A stretch of DNA of 57,066 nucleotides from an uncultured Eggerthellaceae bacterium. Lineage in GTDB: Bacteria > Actinomycetota > Coriobacteriia > Coriobacteriales > Eggerthellaceae. Shown here one piece after another: positions 10,026-18,331 of this stretch. Made by a program: the position numbers and the translations under genes. The notes below the pieces were generated by a model. It saw nothing but the letters and a program-made list of their open reading frames with translations. It was not told the origin of the DNA and made no database searches. Location of the stretch: the NCBI GenBank assembly GCA_946618265.1, contig CAMOLA010000006.1:1-57066 (forward strand). The letters are read 5' to 3'. Numbering within the stretch: position 1 is the stretch's first letter; each line of letters begins with the position of its first letter.

Positions 10026-10784
10026 CTACCCCGCTTGCGCATGACGCGCGCGCTTTGCCTCGACGCTGTCGGCGGGAACTTTCTTCTCGTCGTAGTAATA
10101 GCCATAGTAGTAGCCGTAGCCGCCGCTGGCGCGTTCCTCGAAGTTGAGCACGACACCGAGCACGCGCGCCGTACTCGCCCGCAATTGGCTCATGGCCAGC
10201 TGGGCATCGCGCTTGTCGGTGTAATTCTCGCGAACGACGAGCAGGGCGCCGTCAACTTGGCGCGCGATGACGGCCGCGTCGGCAAACGCGCCGATGGGCG
10301 GCGTGTCGATGATCACCATGTCGAACACGTTGCGGGCACGCTCGATAAGGCTCTCGTAACGCTTGGAGTTTAGCAACGCCTCCGGATTGGGGATGCCCGG
10401 CTCGGCGTCGAGGAAATACACACCCGGCAAGGGCACGCGAATGACCGCCTCGCGCAAGGCGCACGCCCCGGTAAGCACGGCATGCAGGCCATGCTGCGGA
10501 TGCACGTTGAGAGCCGCGCGCAGCGAGCGCCTGCGCAGGTCGCCCTCCATGACCAGGACGCGCTTGCCCGCTTGGCCGGCAGCTGCCGCCAAGCTGAGCG
10601 CGATGGTCGACTTGCCCTCGTTGGGAATCGTGGACGTGATGGCGACGGTCTTCACCGGCTCGTCGATGCTCGAGAACTCGATGTTGGCCAAAAGCGTGTT
10701 GGCCGCGTTCCTCATCGCGTCTGCGGTGACGATGCTGAGCGTGGGGCGCAGGCTCTTTTGGGTCTTTTTCTTACGACCGAACAT
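10026..10784 (-). CDS. cpsD: CpsD/CapB-type tyrosine kinase (BY-kinase)
   Basis: A 252-residue cytoplasmic bacterial tyrosine kinase. The P-loop is PNEGKST (54-60), the Walker A' motif is VLVMEGDLRRR (77-86; unusual EGD in place of DAD) and the Walker B motif is MVIIDTPP (156-163). The C-terminal tail carries a dense tyrosine cluster, GGYGYYYGYYYDE (seven Tyr between 223 and 231), the autophosphorylation site. CpsC, encoded just upstream with directly abutting stop and start (TAAATG), is its activating membrane partner, and CpsB (downstream) is its phosphatase. The three form the control unit for polysaccharide chain length and export. Confidence 0.94.
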   Translation of the reverse strand: MFGRKKKTQKSLRPTLSIVTADAMRNAANTLLANIEFSSIDEPVKTVAITSTIPNEGKSTIALSLAAAAGQAGKRVLVMEGDLRRRSLRAALNVHPQHGLHAVLTGACALREAVIRVPLPGVYFLDAEPGIPNPEALLNSKRYESLIERARNVFDMVIIDTPPIGAFADAAVIARQVDGALLVVRENYTDKRDAQLAMSQLRASTARVLGVVLNFEERASGGYGYYYGYYYDEKKVPADSVEAKRARHAQAG

Positions 10785-11459
10785 TTAGCGACGACCTCCC
10801 TTGTCCACGGGGAAACGCCCGATGATGGGAGCCTCCAGCAACTCGGCAGCCTCTTCGTCGCTGCGGATGGTCGTGTTGACCATGTCCATGATGACCACGA
10901 TGGCGATGGCGGCAAACAGGCCGGCCAGAAGCGCCACCAGCGTGTACAGGGCGCGCGACGGACCCGACGGGCTGGTCGGGGTTTTCGCCTCACTGATGAC
11001 GTTGACGGCTTCGACGTTCATGATGCGAACGGCCGTCGTGCCGATCTCTTCGGCCAATTTATTGGCGACGAGCGCGACGCTTTCGGGATTCCTGCCCGTG
11101 ACGGTCACCTTGATGACGCGCGTCGTGGTGGACGATCCGACGTTGACCTTGAAATTGCGCAGGTCTTCCAGGCCCAGCGCTTCAGCCGTCTCAGCCTGGA
11201 GCTGATCGTTTTTCACGAGCTCGGCAAAGTCATTGGCAAGCATCTGCGAGGCGTTCAGGTCTGTCGCCGTCACGGCCTCCCCGCTCGGATCCGTCGGCGA
11301 GCTACCTTTGGTCAGCGCGTAAATCGAGGTCTCTGCCGTGTATTCGTTGGGCATGACCCCCCAGCAATACGCCGCCGCAATGACGGCGCACAGTATGGGG
11401 AGCCCGATGACCAGACCTAGTTTCTGCCTGAGCAGCGAAAGCAATTCCAATAACGTCAT
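10785..11459 (-). CDS. cpsC: CpsC/Wzz-type polysaccharide chain-length regulator
   Basis: A 224-residue membrane protein with two transmembrane segments (about 15-35 and 177-198) around an extracellular Wzz domain (residues about 40-175). It begins MTLLELLSLLRQKLG, the usual juxtamembrane start. A Pro-containing segment, SEAKTPTSPSGPSR, precedes the second membrane helix, as in CpsC/CapA proteins. It acts with the adjacent CpsD kinase to set chain length and position the export machinery. The stop codon touches the cpsD start, indicating translational coupling. The LCP gene ends 13 bases upstream. Confidence 0.93.
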   Translation of the reverse strand: MTLLELLSLLRQKLGLVIGLPILCAVIAAAYCWGVMPNEYTAETSIYALTKGSSPTDPSGEAVTATDLNASQMLANDFAELVKNDQLQAETAEALGLEDLRNFKVNVGSSTTTRVIKVTVTGRNPESVALVANKLAEEIGTTAVRIMNVEAVNVISEAKTPTSPSGPSRALYTLVALLAGLFAAIAIVVIMDMVNTTIRSDEEAAELLEAPIIGRFPVDKGGRR

Positions 11460-11472
11460 CTTAAGGTCTTTC

Positions 11473-13131
11473 CTAGTCTATCTGCGTGTAGAACGCGGCC
11501 AGCGTGTTTTCCATGACGCTGTCCTTATCGAGATAATAGCGCTCATATTCTACCCCATCGGCTTCGCGACCGACCTTCGTCGTTCCCTTTAACGCCGATA
11601 TTTCAAGTTCGGCATTGTCGCCCGTCGCGAAACAGGACGCGAGATAGGCAACTTCGCTGGCACCCAAGTTGGTCACGATGTTGTCCGAAGCTCCCGTGTA
11701 CACGTTGTAGACGCCTTGCGGCCCCATGCCGACGACCTTGGCGGCGAACGCCTTCATGAACTGGATTTGGCGGTCCTGACGGTCGAGCGCCGATTCGTCC
11801 TTGTCCTTTTCGCGGTACTGCACGTACCGGTAGGCAGACGGGCCTTCGAGCAGAACCGTTTCGCCGACCGTGAAGTTTTCGCCCGGAATCGCCTCGAGCA
11901 CCTTGACTTGGACGCCACCCACCGCGGCAGTCGCCTTTTCCACGGCATCCCGACCGAAATCGAAATAGTAGTGTATGGGCATGTTGAAGAACACGCGCGC
12001 CACCGCGCTTGTCGTGTTGGCCGCACAACCCTCGGGCGGAAGCTTCACGCCGTGGCTCAACGTGATCTGCATCTCGTTGGAGCCAACGCGGTTGCCGTCA
12101 TCGTCGTACAGGTCGACCTCGACCCAGGAATTGCGGGGCACGACCGTCGCCCGCACCTTGTTGGTAGCCGTATCGATGGTGAACAACACGATGGTATCGG
12201 CAAGCGACCTGTCGGTATAGCCCATGTTGCTCTCGTCGTCATGGCCAATGAGCACGACCGAGGCGATGTTTTCGTTGTACTTGTAGGTATGCCCCTTGTA
12301 TTCGACCACCTGGCCGTCATCGCTCGTCTTGGCGCCTTCGACCTGCGACAGCTCATCGGAACCGGAGAACAGCCGGTGCACGTTGAGGTTGCCCTGGTTG
12401 ATCGCGATTGCCAGCGCTATGCCCGCTGCCGCGACGATCGCCACCAGAACGGCCAAGATGATGAGAAACACCTTGAGCGCGGGATTCATCCGCTTCTTCT
12501 TTTTGTGGTGCTTCTTGCGCTCTTTCTTGCGCGTGCGGATGATGACCGAGTTGGGATCGTCGGGATCCTGTATAACCGACACGTGATTATGGGAAGACGA
12601 CCGGGGCTGGCCGTAGCCGACCTGCCGCGCGTCCATCATAGTCCCGCGCTGCGCATACGCACCGCTTTCGGGGGCAGGGACGTAGCCGTCGTAATCCGTT
12701 GCGGACTGATAGCCCGATTGCGCGGAACCGTAGCCGTATGCGGAGCCTTGTGACGACGGATAAGTCGGCTGGCTGGAAACGGCGGAATAGCCTGCCGCAG
12801 ACCGATAGGCCAGCTGGCCAAAAACGCCAGCATCGCCTACGTTCCGCTGATACGCAGATTGATTGGCGACAGGAACGTAATCCGCATCCTGCCGGTAGGT
12901 TGGCTGACCTGAAGCAGCCGCATAATCCGCTGCCTGCCGATAATCGGGCTGGCTGGAAGCCGGCACATGGCCCGATGCGGCCGAATAGGACGACCGCGCG
13001 GCATCCTCGGAAGAAGCCGTATGGCGCGCATGCCGCGCCCGCGGTGCCTCCGCCTGGTCCATATCAGGTACGTCAACTTGCCAGTCGGACCAGCTGCCTC
13101 CGTTTTCGTTACTTTGATGTCGGCTGCTCAT
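11473..13131 (-). CDS. LytR-CpsA-Psr (LCP) family glycopolymer ligase with long disordered N-terminus
   Basis: This 552-residue membrane protein transfers lipid-linked glycopolymers to peptidoglycan. Residues 1-215 are low-complexity and rich in Tyr, Gln, Ser and Ala, with repeats of the kind SQPTY, QPDYRQ and DYVP. A basic patch (RKKERKKHHKKKKR) precedes one transmembrane helix (about 219-245). The extracellular LCP domain (about 300-480) contains DRSLADTIVLFTID, VPRNSWVEV and a GGV-x-V segment, with several conserved Arg and Asp residues. The cytoplasmic Tyr-rich extension is unusual and could be a substrate of the CpsD kinase encoded two genes downstream (inference). The start overlaps the sortase gene by 23 bases. 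Confidence 0.9.
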   Translation of the reverse strand: MSSRHQSNENGGSWSDWQVDVPDMDQAEAPRARHARHTASSEDAARSSYSAASGHVPASSQPDYRQAADYAAASGQPTYRQDADYVPVANQSAYQRNVGDAGVFGQLAYRSAAGYSAVSSQPTYPSSQGSAYGYGSAQSGYQSATDYDGYVPAPESGAYAQRGTMMDARQVGYGQPRSSSHNHVSVIQDPDDPNSVIIRTRKKERKKHHKKKKRMNPALKVFLIILAVLVAIVAAAGIALAIAINQGNLNVHRLFSGSDELSQVEGAKTSDDGQVVEYKGHTYKYNENIASVVLIGHDDESNMGYTDRSLADTIVLFTIDTATNKVRATVVPRNSWVEVDLYDDDGNRVGSNEMQITLSHGVKLPPEGCAANTTSAVARVFFNMPIHYYFDFGRDAVEKATAAVGGVQVKVLEAIPGENFTVGETVLLEGPSAYRYVQYREKDKDESALDRQDRQIQFMKAFAAKVVGMGPQGVYNVYTGASDNIVTNLGASEVAYLASCFATGDNAELEISALKGTTKVGREADGVEYERYYLDKDSVMENTLAAFYTQID

Positions 13132-13957
13132 CGACCAAAACTCCGCACACGAGATAACGCCCCGCCGACTCGATGGCGCCAGTATTGCAAGTCTGGAGCA
13201 CGAGAATCTTGTCGTCGGCCTTCACGTCAACGTCCTTCACCTGCGCATCGATTGCGCCAGGCTCCTTCAGGTAATCAACGAACGCAGCCACGCCCTCGCT
13301 TGACTGGAAGTTGAAAACATCCATGATGTGCCGATCGCCGGCCATGAACGTGCTGAACACCTGGTAGGTGTAGACACGCCCCGGCACATATACGTACACC
13401 TTGTCGTGCGCGTCGAGGAACTCGCTGCGCGCGTACTCGTGCAGATCCGAGAACATCGTCGACCCGTACCCATTGTGACCGTACAGCACCGTTACCGGAT
13501 CCTGGAAATCCTTGTGGTTGAATTGGGCTTCCGAGAAAATCGCCCCAACGTCTGACGCCTCGCCCGAAGCGCCATGCGTAAGGTAGTACGCATTGTCCTG
13601 GGCGTTTTGGCAGACGGGATAGTTCACGTTCGTGTCGGGGATGTAGATCCACGCATACACGTCGGCGTTCTTCTTTTGCAAAGCCTCGAAATCGATGGTG
13701 CCCGTTTGCTTGTCCGAGGACGGCGCCGCCTGGGACCCGCTCGACGCGGACGGGATTTCCGGCACGATGTTCTGCGCGTTTTCGACATCCTGGATTTGCG
13801 TGAAGGTGCGCATGAGGTACATACCCCCCGCGACGCCCGCCGCCACGCATGCCACGAGCAGAAGGATGAGAACGATGACAACCGGGCGCGGCCCCCGCTT
13901 CTGAGGCGGCAGGGAAACCTCCCTCATGCCGCTCGCTTGTTGTTTTTCATCTCTCAT
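13109..13957 (-). CDS. srtB: Class B-type sortase
   Basis: A 282-residue membrane-anchored transpeptidase that joins surface proteins to peptidoglycan. One N-terminal transmembrane segment (about 25-48) is followed by the sortase fold. Catalytic residues are His161 (LYGHNGYG), Cys257 (LVLQTCNTG) and Arg267 (SAGRYLVCGV). The DVYAWIYIPDTNVNYPV motif and the long region before the catalytic Cys point to class B. The ATG at 13957 with AAGG upstream is favoured over a TTG at 13963. It is the first gene of the operon sortase-LCP-CpsC-CpsD-CpsB and overlaps the LCP gene. Candidate substrates in the window are the TPATG protein (16371) and, less likely, other surface proteins. Confidence 0.9.
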   Translation of the reverse strand: MRDEKQQASGMREVSLPPQKRGPRPVVIVLILLLVACVAAGVAGGMYLMRTFTQIQDVENAQNIVPEIPSASSGSQAAPSSDKQTGTIDFEALQKKNADVYAWIYIPDTNVNYPVCQNAQDNAYYLTHGASGEASDVGAIFSEAQFNHKDFQDPVTVLYGHNGYGSTMFSDLHEYARSEFLDAHDKVYVYVPGRVYTYQVFSTFMAGDRHIMDVFNFQSSEGVAAFVDYLKEPGAIDAQVKDVDVKADDKILVLQTCNTGAIESAGRYLVCGVLVDEQPTSK

Positions 13958-14020
13958 GATCAATCCTTATATGTCAAGTAATTTGTTCTCGTTTTCGAAC
14001 TGTTTGACCCTAGACACTAG

Positions 14021-14051
14021 AAATGCGAGCCAATAACGCGTGCCCGCATTT
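14021..14051. repeat. Inverted repeat between LDSPK gene and sortase operon
   Basis: Arms AAATGCGAGC and GCCCGCATTT (one mismatch), about 11-base loop. It lies 3' of the LDSPK gene and 5' of the sortase operon, so it could be a weak terminator or an operator. No T-run follows. Confidence 0.4.
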
Positions 14052-14149
14052 CCTAAACGTTACTATCGATTCCGCGCTTGAGCAATCTGGCGCGTCAGGC
14101 AAGAACTCGAATTGACACCATATCCAGACGTCGCAAGCGTGTAGGGCCG

Positions 14150-14668
14150 CTACTTCTTGCGCACGACGAACACCAGAGCAGCAGCCGCGCCCATGGCGCA
14201 TACGATGGCGAGCCCGGTGCCCAAGGCGATCGTGAGCAGGTTGAGCGAGCCCGCTCCAGGCGACTGCACGTAGCCCGCGCTCGCAGCCGTCGACGGCATG
14301 CCCATGATGGCGCTGCCGGACACCGTGTTTGCCTCGAAGTTCGAGCCGCTGGTAGTCGCGTTCGCCGCAGAACCACCCAGAGCAGGCGAGTTGATTGCCG
14401 GCGAGTCAAGCGCCGGAGAGTCAAGCGCCGGCGAATCAAGATTCGGAGAATCGAGGTTTGGAGAATCCAGCTTCGGGGAGTCCAACTTCGGCGAATCCAA
14501 CTTGGGCGAGTCGAGCTTCGGGGAGTCCAATTTCGGGGAATCGAGCTTGGGCGAGTCCAATTTCGGCGAATCTAGCTTCGGCGAATCCAACCCGAACGCA
14601 GCGCCGACTGGCAGTGCGAACGCCAGCATGCATACGACGATGAATGCGATAACCCGTTTCGACATCAT
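14150..14668 (-). CDS. Surface protein with LDSPK pentapeptide repeats
   Basis: A 172-residue protein with a signal peptide (MMSKRVIAFIVVCMLAFALP, cleaved about residue 24). Next come 14 tandem pentapeptides: eight LDSPK, two LDSPN, three LDSPA and one INSPA. A Ser/Gly/Ala/Thr-rich linker follows, then a C-terminal transmembrane helix (about 147-168) with a positive tail (RKK). The layout is that of a stalk-like wall-spanning protein held by a membrane anchor; no sorting motif precedes the helix. Repeats at DNA level are 15 bases but not identical, with many synonymous differences. It sits directly upstream of the sortase/capsule operon. Start at 14668 with GGGAG upstream; the second Met (14665) is equally possible. 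No family recognised. Confidence 0.8.
   Translation of the reverse strand: MMSKRVIAFIVVCMLAFALPVGAAFGLDSPKLDSPKLDSPKLDSPKLDSPKLDSPKLDSPKLDSPKLDSPNLDSPNLDSPALDSPALDSPAINSPALGGSAANATTSGSNFEANTVSGSAIMGMPSTAASAGYVQSPGAGSLNLLTIALGTGLAIVCAMGAAAALVFVVRKK
14391..14600. repeat. 15-bp tandem repeats encoding LDSPx
   Basis: About 14 units of 15 bases within the preceding surface-protein gene. Units differ mainly at third codon positions while the encoded LDSP core is kept, suggesting selection on the peptide rather than recent slippage. Confidence 0.9.
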
Positions 14669-14852
14669 GATGCTCCCTATGCTTTTAACCCATACGCTCT
14701 AACGCGTTTCTGCTTAATCGCAATTATGCTACCACACCCTCGCATTCAATTCAAAAAACAATGACGCAAATTATTGGTTTTACACCGTGCGCGTCGACGA
14801 CGCGACGCAATCTTCCGCCAAGGGAACGCTCCCGCCTCCGCCAGCATGGGGT

Positions 14853-14880
14853 GACCAAAGGGGGAGACTCCCTTTCGGTC
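14853..14880. repeat. Family-B palindrome, first of inverted pair
   Basis: A variant with GACCAAAGGGGGAG on one side and CTCCCTTTCGGTC on the other. It forms an inverted pair with the unit at 14926, 45 bases away. The gap 14669-14986 holds only these two units. They lie 3' of the MFS gene. Confidence 0.8.
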
Positions 14881-14925
14881 AGTTGCGAAGGCTTTGTTCG
14901 GAAGCGGCAAACTTGAAACCCGACT

Positions 14926-14952
14926 GGCCGAAAGGGAGTCTCCCCTTTGGTC
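14926..14952. repeat. Family-B palindrome, second of inverted pair
   Basis: An imperfect copy in the opposite orientation to the unit at 14853. It lies 34 bases 3' of the MFS stop codon on the minus strand. The pair could form either two small hairpins or one larger hairpin. Confidence 0.8.
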
Positions 14953-14986
14953 AGTAAACATCGCTTTTGACGCTCGCTAAGAAGGG

Positions 14987-16195
14987 CTATGCGCTCTTCT
15001 CGAATTTTCGGTAGAACCGCAAGATGACGAACGCGGCAACGAGGATGAAGACCACCATGGCCGCATAGGACACCACGTAGCTGCCGACGATGTCCTTTAC
15101 GATGCCGGGCAGCGTATTGGCGATGAAGCCGCCGAATGCATAGGCCACCTGGAAGTTCTTGATCTGCTTCGTGCGTGTTGCGGGGTCTGACAGGTCGATC
15201 GACCAAACCGACAGGCCCACCGTGCCCAGCGTCAAGCCGGAGCCGACGGCAACGGCGCCGACGACCATCATGGGCTCGATTCCGAGGTTCGCGAAGCAGC
15301 AGAGGAAAAACCCGACGAACGCGATGGAGAACATGATGAGCGACGCGCGCGGCGCACCAAGCCGGTCGAACAGCTTGCCGGCAACGAATTTCGAAATCGT
15401 CATCGTCGTGCCCGCAATGGAAACGAGCAAGGCGGCGAAAACCGAATCGTATCCGGTCGACGTCGCCAGCACCGAAAGGTACGTCATGCCGCAGCAGCAA
15501 AAGATTCCGACGAGCACGATGGCCACCATCAGCAGAACGCGCTCCCCGCGCGAAGCGGGAAGCATCTCGTGGACCCGACGCGCTTTGGCCGCCGATTTGC
15601 TCTCGAACGGCTCGAGGCCGAGGTCGGACGGACGATTGCGTATGAGCGCGTACACGACCAGGCCGATTGCGAGCGCAATGCCCGCCTCCACGAGAAACGC
15701 GGTCGAAAGCGACGATGCATCGATGATGCGCACGACGAGCAGGGGCATGAGAATCGACGCGACGCCGCTGCCCATGGCCCCGATGCCCACGGCGCTGCCG
15801 ATGCCGCTTGCAAACCAGCGGTTGGCCAAAAACGTCATGGCCACGGCGCCGCCCATGCCGTAGCCGAACCCCATGAAAATGGCGCCGAACATGAACAGGG
15901 GCAGGCTCGTCGCCATGCTGAACACGATGAAGCCAATGCACACCGACACGCACATGAGGAACACGCCGCGCCTCACGTCGAGCGCTTCGTAATAGCGGTC
16001 GACGAACAGCATGGAGACAAGCGACGTGAACGTGCGCACCGACAAGATGAGCGAGCCGCCCGTATCGCCGACGCCCGGAATGGCAACGATATAGGGCTGG
16101 TGAACCGAGAACGCGGTCGACGCCAATCCCAGGTTCACGAATATGAACATAAACCCGCACGCAATGATTACTTTTTCGTAGTGCTCCTTGAACAT
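14987..16195 (-). CDS. MFS transporter
   Basis: A 402-residue polytopic membrane protein with about twelve hydrophobic segments (for example ACGFMFIFVNLGLAS, LPLFMFGAIFMGFGYG, LLMVAIVLVGIFCCC, AAMVVFILVAAFVIL). A central hydrophilic loop carries PSDLGLEPFESKSAAKARR. The pattern FGYGMGGAVAMTFLANRWF resembles oxalate/formate-antiporter-like or monocarboxylate MFS carriers. Substrate unknown. The frame continues 78 codons upstream of MFKEHYEKV, but that extension is Arg/Pro-rich and non-homologous in character. The ATG at 16195 is taken as the start although its ribosome-binding site is weak. The gene is followed by two family-B palindromes. Confidence 0.85.
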   Translation of the reverse strand: MFKEHYEKVIIACGFMFIFVNLGLASTAFSVHQPYIVAIPGVGDTGGSLILSVRTFTSLVSMLFVDRYYEALDVRRGVFLMCVSVCIGFIVFSMATSLPLFMFGAIFMGFGYGMGGAVAMTFLANRWFASGIGSAVGIGAMGSGVASILMPLLVVRIIDASSLSTAFLVEAGIALAIGLVVYALIRNRPSDLGLEPFESKSAAKARRVHEMLPASRGERVLLMVAIVLVGIFCCCGMTYLSVLATSTGYDSVFAALLVSIAGTTMTISKFVAGKLFDRLGAPRASLIMFSIAFVGFFLCCFANLGIEPMMVVGAVAVGSGLTLGTVGLSVWSIDLSDPATRTKQIKNFQVAYAFGGFIANTLPGIVKDIVGSYVVSYAAMVVFILVAAFVILRFYRKFEKSA

Positions 16196-16315
16196 GCAGC
16201 TATTGTACGCCCACATACGACAGCGGACGCACATCCGCACGATTGCGACACAGTAGCGCCGATGCTCCGATGGGATCAACTTCCCCGCGGGAAATTGATT
16301 CGGGTGAGGGACATG

Positions 16316-16346
16316 AAAAGGGCGGGCAGCCGAGGCCGCCCGCCCT
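16316..16346 (-). terminator. Rho-independent terminator of the TPATG surface-protein gene
   Basis: On the minus strand, AGGGCGGGC and GCCCGCCCT (nine pairs, ten-base loop) are followed by TTTCAT. It begins 24 bases after the stop codon of the gene at 16371 and separates it from the MFS gene. Confidence 0.75.
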
Positions 16347-16370
16347 GTCGGGAGTTCAAGCTGTATGCGC

Positions 16371-18131
16371 TTATTTGTCGGTGCTGCGCATGCGCCTGAA
16401 AGCGATGATAGCCACGATCGCGGCGACAACGCCAGCGATGACCCAGCCGATTATGGCGATCGGGTCGCCAGTCGCCGGCGTTGAGGAACTTGCGCCCTTC
16501 GTGTTGGAGGCGTTGCTGTTCGCCTTCACCGTGAACTTCGCCGAGGGAGCCGTGCCATCGTAGTCGTTGAATGACGCCGAAATGGTGTGATCCCCGGTCG
16601 AAAGCTTCTCAAGGTACGTCGGCTTCAGCTTGATGACGACGCTGCCGGTCTGATAGGTGTAATTGGACTTGTCGACTGCATTGCCGTCGACCTTGATGCC
16701 CGTGAAATGCTTGAAGGTCGTGTCCTGGTTGTTTTCGACTTCCGAACGCTTGAACGTGAAGTTCAGCGTTGCCGTGGTGCCCTTGGTCCACGTGGAGTTG
16801 GCGCCAGCCGTGACGGTGTACTTAACGCCCGTTGCCGGAATCGCCTCGGTCTTGGTTTCTTTGCAGCGCGTGCACGTATAGGTGCGCACGCCCTTCTTCG
16901 TGGCGGTCGCCGCTTTGGTGACCTTGCCTTCGTCCCAGCTATGGCCGAGTGCGGCGACTACCAGCTGGTCTTGGGTGACCACGGTCTTCAAGGATGCATC
17001 CGAGTAATACTTGCTGTCCGTACCGTCATACCAATACTCGATATTGCCAGCTGCCGTGCAGGTGGCAGCTTTGGCCGCCGTATGATGCACGCCGGGTATG
17101 CGGACGTACTTAAACGTATCGCTGGCAAGCGCCTGCTTGCCATCCCATATGGCACGGCCCGACGCCGAGGCGGTCGTATTGGTCAAAGCACCGCCAACCG
17201 AGCTGTCCTTGATGTCAGGGGTCGATTCGAGCGCCTGCGTATCGCCGATGGCAGTGAGCACGGCAAGGCTCGACACCTTGACGGTGCCCTTGACGCCATA
17301 GCTCTTCCCAGTACCTTTGGCAGCGCCTGCAGTTGCCGAAACCTTGGCGTTATTGCCTACCGTGATGGAGGCCCCAGTATCGGCCCACATTCCATACACG
17401 CTAACGTCGTCGGCCGTCGACACGGTGTTCTTCGCGTCGATCTTCAGCGAGCCCGTACCCGTGATGGTGACCTTGCCCGTGTTGCTCGCGCACAGACCGG
17501 CAACCGATTTCGCATCGTAAGTCTCTTTGTCTGCGACGATCGTGCTTTCGCCTTCAAGCTTGATGGTCAAATCGTCGACCCGGTTAATGTAGATGCCGGC
17601 AATCGGGAAATCTGCCCCGAGCGGTTTCGCGTAGTGCAGCTTCGCGGCCTTCAGCGTAAGCGTCTTCGACTCGTTGTCGTAAACGACCGTCCCATCGCCG
17701 AGCACGTTTGACGCGTTGTCGCTGCTGATCTGGACCGGCTCTGTTTCCGATGCCTTATGAACCCAAATGCCATAGCCATCCGCTTGCACGCCCACGGGCG
17801 ACTTCTTCGCAGAGCCCGACGCGCCCTTCGCCGCTTCGCTCGACTTTGCCGATGCGGCATCGTCGCTGGCCTCGTTCTTGGATTGAGACTCTTCAGCGGC
17901 GCCCGAAGCGTCCTTGGCCTCGACCGGCCCTTCCACCTCGCTTGCTTCCTGCGACGAGCCAGATTGCTCGTCTTGCGTCTCGCCGACAGCACCCTCAACC
18001 TGCTCGGCTTCGGAATCTGCAGCTTCGTCGGCGCTTGCAATTTGAGGCATCGCGATAAACGCCCCGCAAAGCACGAACGCCAAGACGATTGCCAACGGCA
18101 AAACGCCCCATGATTTCCTGTACGTATCCAT
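16371..18131 (-). CDS. Sortase-anchored surface protein (TPATG signal)
   Basis: A 586-residue exported protein. Signal peptide: WGVLPLAIVLAFVLCGAFIAMPQIASA. An acidic, Ser/Ala/Glu-rich stretch follows (about 35-115). A beta-strand-rich region (about 120-330) contains parallel-helix-like or carbohydrate-binding-like repeats (LTIKLEGESTIV, GKVTITGTGSLKI, ASITVGNNAKVSA). A segment with CTRCKETKTE and ATCTAAGNIEYW resembles modules of Gram-positive surface proteins. The C-terminus is a sorting signal: TPATGDP, a hydrophobic helix (IAIIGWVIAGVVAAIVAIIAF) and a basic tail (RRMRSTDK). The sortase at 13109 is the obvious candidate enzyme. Start ATG at 18131 has AAGGGG six bases upstream. It is transcribed away from the gene at 18332. 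Confidence 0.88.
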   Translation of the reverse strand: MDTYRKSWGVLPLAIVLAFVLCGAFIAMPQIASADEAADSEAEQVEGAVGETQDEQSGSSQEASEVEGPVEAKDASGAAEESQSKNEASDDAASAKSSEAAKGASGSAKKSPVGVQADGYGIWVHKASETEPVQISSDNASNVLGDGTVVYDNESKTLTLKAAKLHYAKPLGADFPIAGIYINRVDDLTIKLEGESTIVADKETYDAKSVAGLCASNTGKVTITGTGSLKIDAKNTVSTADDVSVYGMWADTGASITVGNNAKVSATAGAAKGTGKSYGVKGTVKVSSLAVLTAIGDTQALESTPDIKDSSVGGALTNTTASASGRAIWDGKQALASDTFKYVRIPGVHHTAAKAATCTAAGNIEYWYDGTDSKYYSDASLKTVVTQDQLVVAALGHSWDEGKVTKAATATKKGVRTYTCTRCKETKTEAIPATGVKYTVTAGANSTWTKGTTATLNFTFKRSEVENNQDTTFKHFTGIKVDGNAVDKSNYTYQTGSVVIKLKPTYLEKLSTGDHTISASFNDYDGTAPSAKFTVKANSNASNTKGASSSTPATGDPIAIIGWVIAGVVAAIVAIIAFRRMRSTDK

Positions 18132-18251
18132 GCAATACCCCTTTGACCGCACGCAGAATAAACGTATTCTTTATTGTAACGCATGGGCTTAGCAAAAAAT
18201 GTCCACATCAGCAAGTAAGCTATACTACAGCCGCGCGAAACACGTAGCCCT

Positions 18252-18286
18252 AATGCAAATTGAGGGAGCCTCCCCACATTTGCATT
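18252..18286. promoter_or_regulatory. Palindrome in a divergent promoter region
   Basis: Arms begin AATGCAAAT and end ATTTGCATT around a GGGAG-C-CTCCC centre (two mismatches). Unlike the other palindromes it lies between two divergent genes (starts at 18131 and 18332), where an operator would be expected. Its centre resembles that of the 3' palindromes, so it may instead be a mobile-type repeat. Confidence 0.5.
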
Positions 18287-18331
18287 GAGAACGACAAATA
18301 ACGCACTTCACCTTGAAGGGAACGCGCACCG

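Noticed and set aside
14391..14600. Tandem repeats that could suggest a CRISPR array
   Set aside because: Units are 15 bases, contiguous, without spacers, and lie in frame in a secreted-protein gene.
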